From assembly GCA_015063135.1 (NCBI GenBank), contig SUTA01000004.1, forward strand, positions 62,001 to 126,000: a stretch of DNA of 64,000 nucleotides. The letters run 5' to 3'. The notes under the pieces were generated by a model, which had not been told where the DNA came from, made no database searches, and saw only the letters and a list, made by a program, of their open reading frames with translations. The translations under genes and the position numbers were made by a program. How positions within the stretch are numbered: the stretch's first letter is position 1; each line of letters starts with the position of its first letter. Shown here one piece after another: positions 56,401 to 64,000 of the stretch. This DNA comes from Thermoplasmata archaeon. Its GTDB lineage: Archaea; Thermoplasmatota; Thermoplasmata; Methanomassiliicoccales; Methanomethylophilaceae.

Positions 56401-57333
56401 ATGAGCGGCGAATGGATAAAGGTGGCGGCCCCGGCGACCACCGCCAACATCGGAGCGGGCTTCGACGTCTTCGGCCTGGCGCTCCACGAGCCTTACGACA
56501 TCATAGAGGGGCGCAGGATCGACTCCGGCATCGTCATCTCCGAGGTATCCGGGCCCGGCAGCGACAGCATCCCGCTGGACCCCGAGCAGAACTCCGTCAG
56601 CATCGCCGCCATGGAGGCACTGAGGAGGTCCGGGGAGGACTTCGGCATCGAGATCAGGATCAAGAAGGGCATCAGGCCCGGCAGCGGCATCGGCTCCTCC
56701 GGAGCATCGGCTGCCGGCGGGGCGTACCTCGCCCACCTGCTATGCGGTGAGAAGCTCTCTCCGAAGGAGGTCGTCCTCTGCGCCGCCCATGCCGAGAACG
56801 TCACGTCCGGCGGGTTCCACGCGGACAACGTCGCCCCCTGCGTGCTCGGAGGATTCACGATGATCAGGTCCTACGAGCCCTTCGAGGTCGTTTCCATCAA
56901 GCCCCCGGAGGACCTCGGGGTAGTCATAGCACTGCCCGACATCACCGTCACCACCAGGGAGTCCAGGATGGTCCTGCCCTCCGAGGTGTCGGTGAAGAAC
57001 CTGGTGTTCCACGTCGGGAACGCGTCCTGCCTCACGTACGGCATGATGGCCGGCGACCTCGGACTCATAGGGAGGTCCGTGAAGGACGCCGTCTTCGAGC
57101 CCGCGAGGACCAAGCTCGTCCCGTTCCTGAAGGAGGCCGAGTCCGAAGCGATGTCGCACGGCGCGCTGGTGTCCTTCCTCGGAGGGTCCGGGCCCGCCAT
57201 AATCTCATTTTACGATAAGAGCACCCACGCCGGCGAGACCATCGCGGACAGCATCCGCGAGCTGTACACCGCCAACGGCATAGGGTGCGACACATGGATC
57301 ACGGAATGCGGATCCGGCTGCAGGAGGATTTGA
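56401..57333 (+). CDS. thrB: Homoserine kinase (GHMP family)
   Basis: 310 aa, TGA stop. AAPATTANIGAGFDVFGLAL at the start and RPGSGIGSSGASAAGGAYLA near 95 (GHMP phosphate loop). Phosphorylates homoserine; next gene in the pathway follows after one base. Confidence 0.95.
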   Translation: MSGEWIKVAAPATTANIGAGFDVFGLALHEPYDIIEGRRIDSGIVISEVSGPGSDSIPLDPEQNSVSIAAMEALRRSGEDFGIEIRIKKGIRPGSGIGSSGASAAGGAYLAHLLCGEKLSPKEVVLCAAHAENVTSGGFHADNVAPCVLGGFTMIRSYEPFEVVSIKPPEDLGVVIALPDITVTTRESRMVLPSEVSVKNLVFHVGNASCLTYGMMAGDLGLIGRSVKDAVFEPARTKLVPFLKEAESEAMSHGALVSFLGGSGPAIISFYDKSTHAGETIADSIRELYTANGIGCDTWITECGSGCRRI

Positions 57334-57334
57334 A

Positions 57335-58552
57335 ATGGCAGAGCACAAGGTAGTGTGCTGGGATTGCGGCGCTGACGTTACCGACCCGTTCGTCAACACC
57401 TGCCCCAGATGCGGCGGTCTCCTGACCGTCAAGATGGAACTCGAGAAGGTCAAGGAGATGAAGCCCCAGGACCTCCGCAAGACCCCTCTGGGGGTCTGGA
57501 GGTACGCGCCCTTCATGCCCGTGGACGCCGCCAACAAGGTGTCCATCCAGGAGGGCGGCACCCCGCTGTACCCCGTCAGGGCCCTCGGCGCCGAGGTCGG
57601 CGTCCCGAACTCCTTCGTGAAGTTCGAGGGGCTGAACCCCACCGGCTCCTTCAAGGACAGGGGGATGACCATGGGTGTCTCCCACGCCAAGGAGCTGGGA
57701 GCCAAGGTCGTCGGATGCGCATCCACGGGCAACACCTCCGCATCCCTGGCGGCCTACGCCGCCAAGGCCGGCATGAAGTGCGCCGTGTTCCTGCCCTCCG
57801 GCAAGGTCGCCATGGGCAAGCTGGCGCAGGCCCTTTTCTTCGGCGCCAAGGTCCTGTCCATCGACGGGAACTTCGACGACGCCCTCGCCCTGGCCAGGAA
57901 GATGGCCGACGAGAGGAAGCTGTACCTGCTCAACTCCATCAACCCATACCGCCCCGAGGGGCAGAAGTCCGTGCTCTTCGAGATCATGGACCAGCTCGAG
58001 TACAACGTCCCCGACAGGATCATCCTGCCCGTGGGGAACGCCGCGAACATCTGGGCCGTCTACAAGGCCGTCTCCGAGCTCAAGGAGGTCGGCTGGATCG
58101 ACAAGGTCCCCATGCTCACCGGCATACAGGCCGAGGGCTCCGCCCCCGTCGCCAGGGCCTTCAGGGCCAACGAGAAGAACTTCGTCCCCGAGGAGCACCC
58201 TGAGACCGTTGCCACCGCCATCAGAATCGGAAACCCCGTCAGCGGGAGGAAGGCGCTCCATGCCATGTACTCCACCGGCGGCTACTGCACCACCGTCACC
58301 GACGAGGAGATCATCTCCGCGCAGCAGCTCCTCGGAAGGAGGGAGGGCGTCTGCGTCGAGCCCGCATCCGCGGCATCCGTCGCCGGGCTCAGGAAGCTCC
58401 GCCAGGAGGGGGTCATCGACAGGGACGAGCGCGTGGTGTGCATCTGCACCGGCAACGGCCTGAAGGACCCCGACACCATCATCAACAACTGCGCCCCGCC
58501 CATAAAGTGCGGCAACAACGTCGCCGACGTCGAGCGCATCCTGTCCGAGTGA
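57335..58552 (+). CDS. thrC: Threonine synthase
   Basis: 405 aa, TGA stop. N-terminal zinc ribbon CWDCGADVTDPFVNTCPRC, PLP lysine in NPTGSFKDRGMTMG near 110, and GNTSASLAAYAAKAG. Converts O-phosphohomoserine to threonine. Convergent with hel308, 6 bases apart once CGA is taken as the stop. Confidence 0.96.
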   Translation: MAEHKVVCWDCGADVTDPFVNTCPRCGGLLTVKMELEKVKEMKPQDLRKTPLGVWRYAPFMPVDAANKVSIQEGGTPLYPVRALGAEVGVPNSFVKFEGLNPTGSFKDRGMTMGVSHAKELGAKVVGCASTGNTSASLAAYAAKAGMKCAVFLPSGKVAMGKLAQALFFGAKVLSIDGNFDDALALARKMADERKLYLLNSINPYRPEGQKSVLFEIMDQLEYNVPDRIILPVGNAANIWAVYKAVSELKEVGWIDKVPMLTGIQAEGSAPVARAFRANEKNFVPEEHPETVATAIRIGNPVSGRKALHAMYSTGGYCTTVTDEEIISAQQLLGRREGVCVEPASAASVAGLRKLRQEGVIDRDERVVCICTGNGLKDPDTIINNCAPPIKCGNNVADVERILSE

Positions 58553-58558
58553 GGACGA

Positions 58559-60856
58559 TCGGAAGTCGAAGAGGCTGGACTGCCTGGGTCCGGCCCCTTC
58601 GGCACCTTTAACCTCTTTCTTATCCCCATTCTCCGCCGCAGGCTCCTGGGCCAGCGCTCCGCCGTACTCCAGAGCCATGGCATCCAGCATGGCCTCCTCC
58701 TCTTCGGACGGGGAGCCCCTGGAGTCGTCCTGATGCACCTGGAAGCCGCCTCCAGCCTGCTCCTTTAAGCTATGTGCCAGCGCGGGCCCGATGCCCTGTA
58801 TAGCGGCGATTTCTGACTCGCTCGCGGAAGCTATGTCCGAGCGGTCCCTCAGCCCCTTGTTGAACAGTATCCTGGCCCTGGAGCGGCCCACTCCGCGGAA
58901 CGCCACGAGGGCCGACAGCTCTTCCTTGACGCCGTACCTGATGCGGACCATCAGGGGCTTGACCACCCTGCTGGCATCCGGGTTGAAAATCAGGGCGATC
59001 TCGTTCATGGAGTAGATGATCCAGTCCATCATGTCGATCTTGGCCCTTATGTCACCAGGGCCCACGCCCAGGGCGTCAGTCATCGTCTCCTCGTCGGTCT
59101 CCTCTATCCAATCCTTCACCATTATGGCCGACTTCACGTCGCTGGAGAAGAACTCGTAATCGTAATCATCGAGCTCATCGGGGTCCACAAGGAAGTCCTC
59201 CTCGTAGTCGGAGATGACGCTGGCTATCCTGGCCTCGTCGGCCTTCTTGGGGTAGGAGCCCATGACATCCGGGGTCATGGCGGCGGCGATCAGCAGCAGC
59301 ATCGGGTCGGTGTCCCTCCCTATGCCTAGGACGGCCTTCCTCAGTATGGATGCCGACTCCGGATCGATGCACAGGTCGGAGACCCTCTTGCCGAAGGGCA
59401 GCGCCCTGATGCGCTCGCCGTCCACCTCCACCATCTCCTCCCTCTCGAGGAACGAGACCACGGAGGAGACCACCGACTCCACCCCGAAAAGGCTGGAGGT
59501 GGCCCCGTAGAACGTGCCCTTCAAGAACTCGATTATCGACTCCTCCGAGTCCGCATCGCCGGTGGCGATGAGACCCAGGATATGCCCGCGGAGCACCCTG
59601 TCGCTGAACAGCTTGGATGTCAGGCGCTCAGTGTCGTGGTCGATGTAGTCCTCCATGAGGTGGTCCTGGTCCTTGATGTTCTTGGCCACGAGGATCGCCT
59701 CCCCGTAGGGGTCGTACCCCGGCCTCCCGGCCCTTCCGCACATCTGCTTGACCTCCATCACGGATATGGGAGCGTTCAACCCGTTCTCGAAGCGTGTGGT
59801 GTCCCTGATTATGACCCTCCTGGCGGGCAGGTTGATCCCGGCCGCCAGCGTAGGGGTCGCGACTATGCATTTGATGTTCCCGCGCTTGAACCCCCTCTCC
59901 ACGAACTTGCGCTGCCTCATGGTGAGCCCCGCGTTGTGGAACGCCATGCCATTGCGGATGCAGGACGCGAGCTTCTTCGCCATGGATGTCGACTCCGACT
60001 CCTGCTCCAGCACCGCAAGGTCCTCCTCGGCTATGGCCGGGGCCCCGATCCTCTTCATGTACGGAGAGTATCTGACGGCGAGGGCCTCCGTGGACCTGCG
60101 GGAGTTCACGAACACAAGGCACTGGCCGCCCATCAGGATCGTCTGCTTTATGAGCGACCACACGTCCTCCCCATCCACTGGCACTTCTACCTTGGTGCGG
60201 TCGTCGAACGTGATCTCCCCGTCCATGTAGACGCCCTCCCTCAGCGGGATCGGGCGCCATTCGCTCCTGACCAGGTCGGCATCGAGCCAGTCGGCCAGGT
60301 CGATGGGGTTGGACACCGTCGCGGACAGCGCGATGATCTGCACGTCCGGGTTCCTGCGCATGAGCTTGGTCAGGGCCACCTCCAGTGTGGGCCCCCTCCC
60401 GGGGTCGTGTATCATGTGGATCTCGTCGGCGATGATCAGCCCGACCCTGTCGATCCACCTGCTTCCGTGGCGGATCATTGAATCCGCCTTCTCCGAGGTG
60501 GCCACCACGATGTCCGCGTCCTCTATGCCGCGGTCCTCTGAATCCAGGTCCCCGGTGCTGAGGTGGGTGCGGATGCCGAGATACGAGAACATGTCGAAAT
60601 CGTCCTTCTTCTCCGCGGCCAGGGCCTTCAGCGGGACGATATACAGCACCTTCTTGTGGTCGGTCAGCACCGTCTTCAGCGCCGGGATGTAGCCTATCAG
60701 CGACTTCCCGCTGGCCGTGGGTATCGCAGCGACGAGGTTCCTCCCCCTGAGGGCTATGGGTATGGCCTCCGCCTGCGGGGGATGCAGGACGACGAACCCG
60801 GCCTTGTCCAGCGCGACCGCTATATCGTCGCTGATGTCGAGCTCGTCAACCCTCAT
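58559..60856 (-). CDS. hel308: Hel308-type Ski2-like DNA helicase with C-terminal PCNA box, CGA stop
   Basis: 765 aa. AIPTASGKSLIGYI (motif I), IADEIHMIHD (II), IALSATVSN (III), TLAAGINLPARRV (IV-V) and QMCGRAGRPGYD (VI); helix-hairpin-helix FRGVGRSRARILF near 660. The chain ends RQSSLFDF-CGA (58561-58559): QxxLxxF is a PCNA-interacting box that normally sits at the extreme C-terminus. The standard code would append 420 residues antisense to thrC. Confidence 0.95.
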
Positions 60857-60940
60857 GCCACCCGCATGGCCTCCGGTGGTAATAACTGCTCCGTCCGTTC
60901 TCCTATTAATTATATATCTAAGGTGCGCGTGCCCCCCTGT

Positions 60941-62017
60941 ATGAAAGCGACACCCATCATAGCCCTAGCGATAATAATCGCATCGACGATGGTGCTAGCG
61001 GCCGCGCCGTCGGACGGCGCAGATGGGGAGTCCTATTACTATTCGCAGCTGGATGCCAACGGCAAGGCCATCTATAATGAGCTGTCCAACTACGAGGGCT
61101 ACTACGAGCCGTCGTTCACGGTGACTGTCCAGCTCCCCGGCGTGGTCCTCTTCGACTCCGCCAATGCCGCCGAAGCCTACGCAAAGGACGTCCTGACCGT
61201 TGCGACATGGGCCAAATACCTCTCCGAGCCGATGTTCGTCCACCTCTGGAACCTCCCCGTGGAGGCAGTCGCCGGCACCGTTACGGTGTCCGAGGCCACG
61301 GTGACAGTCGACGAGGACATCAAGACCGGCTTCGTCGCCGCGTCCGTGAAGTTCACGCTGTCAGTGCCCAGCAAGCTCGCCGAGGACCTCGAATCCAGGA
61401 TGAAGGCCGTGAAGACCGCCGCCCAGAGCATCAGCAACGGAGTCACGGGATCCAACAACGCCGAGATGGCGAAGAGCATCGCCAAGGCCATCACCAAGGA
61501 CTGCAAGTTCACTGAGAGCATGGATGCCGACGAGGGCTCCGTCAGCAACATCTATGACTGCCTCGTCCTCGGCGAGAGCGGCTCCCGCGGGTTCGGCCAG
61601 GCATTTTCGCTGGTCTGCCAGCTGAAAGGCGTCGAAGCCATCACTGTCAACGGCTCCTACTACAAGGACAAGACCGAGCGCATAGACTCGATGTGGAACG
61701 CGGTGGAGTGCGACGGCAAGTGGTACGACGTCGACCTTATCAACTACAAGCTCGGCTACGGCGGGACAATCATGGCCGGGACCACCACCAACCTCACCAA
61801 CAACAACAGCAGCAGGCTCCATGCCACGGTCTACGTCCCCGAGCGCATCACCGGGAAGAGCATCGACCTGATGCCCCATGAGATCGAGAGGGAGGGGTAC
61901 GAGTTCCCGGACGAGAGGCCGTTCTACGAGAAATACTCAGACTACATCCTGCTCGCAGGCGTCGCGGCCATCATCATCGCATTCATGGCCTATGCCGTGA
62001 GGACGGGCAACATCCGA
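60941..62017 (+). CDS. Surface protein with degenerate transglutaminase-like domain, CGA stop
   Basis: 358 aa. Signal peptide (IIALAIIIASTMVLAAAPSDGA), and one C-terminal membrane span (YILLAGVAAIIIAFMAYAV). The region SNIYDCLVLGESGSRGFGQAFSLVCQLKGV ... MWNAVECDGKWYDVDLIN follows the transglutaminase-like layout, but the catalytic Cys (C-x-G-Y-A) and His (H-A-W-N) positions are replaced. TTATATATC 26 bases upstream of ATG suggests a leaderless mRNA. Ends RTGNI-CGA (62015-62017); standard code adds four residues. Confidence 0.75.
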
Positions 62018-62080
62018 ATCGGATATAGATAACAAAACTTTTTATACAAGACCAAACTAGGAAACTCAACGGGGTTTGAA

Positions 62081-64000
62081 ATGACAGAGAAGAAAGAAGT
62101 CAAGAGGTCGGACCGCTCGGTCGAGGAATGGACCGAGGCGCAGACCTTCGCTACCACGGACGACATTCCCGTCCCGGACCTGATGGCGGACCGCGTCATC
62201 GGGCAGGAGGAGGCCGTCGAGGTCATGAAGAAGGCGGCGTCACAGAAGAGGCACGTCATGCTCATAGGCGAGCCCGGAACCGGAAAGTCGATGCTCGCGA
62301 ACTCGATGGTCGACTACCTCTCCAAGGAGGAGCTCCAGGACATAGTAGCGTACCACAACCCCGAGGACTTCAACGAGCCGAGGATCAGGACCTTCCCCGC
62401 AGGCAGGGGCAAGGCCATCGTCGCCGAGCAGAAGGCGGCGGCCGCGGTCCAGAAGAACCAGAAGAACTCGCTCTACATCTACGGGTGCATGGCCCTGATC
62501 CTCCTGGGCATCATCGCCGCCATTATCATGCAGAACTACACGATCGCGCTGATCGCGATAATGGGCGCCTTCATCGTCGTCATGCTGTTCCGCAACCCCA
62601 TGCAGCAGAGGACCGAGACCACCATCGTCCCCAAAGTGCTGGTAGGTCACGATCCGGGCGACATGCCGCCGTTCGTCGACGCCACCGGCACCCACGCCGG
62701 AGCGCTCCTAGGCGATGTCAGGCACGACCCCTTCCAGTCCGGTGGGCTCGAGACCCCGTCCCACGACAGGATCGAGGCCGGATGCATCCACAAGGCCAAC
62801 AAGGGAGTCCTCTACATCGACGAGATGAACATGCTGAGGATGGAATCCCAGCAGGCCCTGCTCACCGCCATGCAGGAGAAGAAGATGTCCATCACCGGGC
62901 AGTCCGAGCGCTCCTCCGGTGCGCTGGTCAAGTCCGAGCCCGTGCCCTGCGACTTCATCCTGGTGTGCGCCGGTAACCTCGACGCCATCGGAGGGATGCA
63001 CCCCGCCCTCAGGTCCAGGATAAGGGGATACGGATACGAGGTCTACATGAAGAGCACCATGCCCGACACCGACGAGAACCGCGACAGGATCGCCAGATTC
63101 GTGGCTCAGGAGATCAAGAAGGACGGGAAAATCCCGCCGTTCGACAAATACGCCGTGGGGGAGATCCTCCGCGAGTCCCAGCGCCGCTCCGGCAAGAAGG
63201 GCGAGATCACCCTCAGGATGAGGGAGCTCGGAGGTCTCATCAGGATCTCCGGCGACATAGCGAAGCAGGCCGGCAGGACCGTCACCACCGCAGACGACGT
63301 CATGACCGCCAGGTACACCGCTCGCAGCCTGGAGCAGCAGATCTCCGACGAGCACATCCGCGGCATGAAGCGCTACGAGATGTTCAGGAACTCCGGCGAG
63401 GCCGTCGGGCTGATCAACGGACTCGCGGTCCTGAGCAACAGCGACAACACCGCCGAGATGTCCGGCATGGTCATGCCCCTGGCGGCAGAGGTCACCCCCG
63501 CCCAGCACAAGGACGGCGGCAGGCTCGTCGCGACCGGGAAGCTCGGCGACATCGCCAAGGAGGCCGTGGACAACATCTCCGCAGTCATCAAGAAGTACAC
63601 GCTCACCAACCTGTCCGACTGCGACATCCACCTGCAGTACGTCGGCGCCTACAACGGGGTCGACGGCGACAGCGCCTCGATCACGATGGCGACCGTCATC
63701 ATCTCCGCCCTGGAGAACATCCCCATCCGCCAGGACATGGCGATGACCGGGTCGATGAACGTCAGGGGAAAGGTCAACCCCATCGGCGGCGTGACCGCCA
63801 AGCTGGAGGCCGCCGCCGAGGCTGGCATCAAGCTGGCGCTCATCCCCAAGGACAACGTCAAGGACGTCATGATCGACAGGAAGTACTACGACATGATGGA
63901 GATCTACAGCGTGGAGACCCTCCGCGACGTCCTGGAGTACGCCTTCGTGGACTGCCCCAAGAAGCAGGAGTACCTCGACCAGCTGCTGCCCCTCAACGAG
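62081..64000 (+). CDS. lonB: Archaeal membrane-anchored Lon protease (LonB), 3' end beyond window
   Basis: 640 codons without a stop to the window end. Walker A GEPGTGKSMLAN near 65; two membrane spans near 130-170 (CMALILLGIIAAIIM, IALIAIMGAFIVVMLF) inserted between Walker A and B as in LonB; Walker B GVLYIDEMNML near 245; catalytic Ser in DGDSASITMA near 530 and Lys in VNPIGGVTAKLEAA near 570. Degrades unfolded proteins at the membrane. TTTTTATAC about 38 bases upstream. Confidence 0.96.
   Translation, partial: MTEKKEVKRSDRSVEEWTEAQTFATTDDIPVPDLMADRVIGQEEAVEVMKKAASQKRHVMLIGEPGTGKSMLANSMVDYLSKEELQDIVAYHNPEDFNEPRIRTFPAGRGKAIVAEQKAAAAVQKNQKNSLYIYGCMALILLGIIAAIIMQNYTIALIAIMGAFIVVMLFRNPMQQRTETTIVPKVLVGHDPGDMPPFVDATGTHAGALLGDVRHDPFQSGGLETPSHDRIEAGCIHKANKGVLYIDEMNMLRMESQQALLTAMQEKKMSITGQSERSSGALVKSEPVPCDFILVCAGNLDAIGGMHPALRSRIRGYGYEVYMKSTMPDTDENRDRIARFVAQEIKKDGKIPPFDKYAVGEILRESQRRSGKKGEITLRMRELGGLIRISGDIAKQAGRTVTTADDVMTARYTARSLEQQISDEHIRGMKRYEMFRNSGEAVGLINGLAVLSNSDNTAEMSGMVMPLAAEVTPAQHKDGGRLVATGKLGDIAKEAVDNISAVIKKYTLTNLSDCDIHLQYVGAYNGVDGDSASITMATVIISALENIPIRQDMAMTGSMNVRGKVNPIGGVTAKLEAAAEAGIKLALIPKDNVKDVMIDRKYYDMMEIYSVETLRDVLEYAFVDCPKKQEYLDQLLPLNE

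Noticed and set aside
57299-58558. 420-residue C-terminal extension of Hel308
   Set aside because: It is antisense to thrC and follows a terminal PCNA box; CGA at 58561 is the stop.

Overview
The window reads as a chromosome segment of a GC-rich methanogen-like euryarchaeon, probably Thermoplasmatota / Methanomassiliicoccales. The basis is archaeal LonB with membrane anchors, Hel308 with a PCNA box, a KEOPS Cgi121 subunit, the archaeal HMG-CoA synthase/thiolase/DUF35 operon, a hydrogenase-4-like membrane complex, nickel-cofactor genes, many leaderless promoters (TATA about 26 bases before ATG) and near absence of TAG stops. The taxon is inference; no 16S gene is present.

The main result is that CGA behaves as a stop codon. 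26 genes have exactly one in-frame CGA, at the expected C-terminus. In ATG/TGA-style overlaps it replaces TGA (CGATG at 9831, 22423 and 52757), and in the convergent pair at 11326-11331 two CGAs meet as CGATCG. Read with the standard code, these ORFs run 10-1,460 bases too far, often antisense through the neighbour. I read the arginine codons of essentially every gene and found no internal CGA, although the other five arginine codons are all used. Observed stops: 27 TGA, 26 CGA, 3 TAA, 1 TAG; the TAA and TAG stops lie in CRISPR-associated genes and an IS. CDS coordinates below end at CGA where applicable, with the standard-code end in the text.

Layout. 1-4.3 kb: truncated archaeal ATPase, tRNA-His, orphan HipA kinase, iron-sulfur flavoprotein, argF. 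4.4-12 kb: nickel-themed block (ABC importer, DUF4198 protein, PRTase-like protein, CooC, CbiX-like, CooT, NifX-like) sharing a GTAACAC dyad that resembles NikR sites. 12-16 kb: frameshifted IS with perfect 17-bp ends, a Phd/ParE toxin-antitoxin pair, a second ATPase. 16-18.2 kb: MBL-like protein and Y-family polymerase. 18.3-29.6 kb: complete type I-E CRISPR-Cas on the minus strand (about 37 spacers), preceded by a CARF-wHTH regulator; the two promoters share a dyad. 29.7-35.1 kb: MFS exporter, second HipA, DoxX, cardiolipin synthase, membrane protein, tRNA-Pro. 35.1-43.7 kb: candidate structured RNA, UspA, and a six-gene Ehr-type complex whose large subunit lacks the NiFe cysteines. 43.9-51.9 kb: Rpn nuclease, aconitase, PAP2, glutamate dehydrogenase, IMPase, PPK2. 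52-55.8 kb: regulator plus mevalonate-entry operon and a wHTH regulator. 55.8-64 kb: Cgi121, homoserine kinase and threonine synthase, Hel308, a degenerate transglutaminase-like surface protein, and LonB running off the end.
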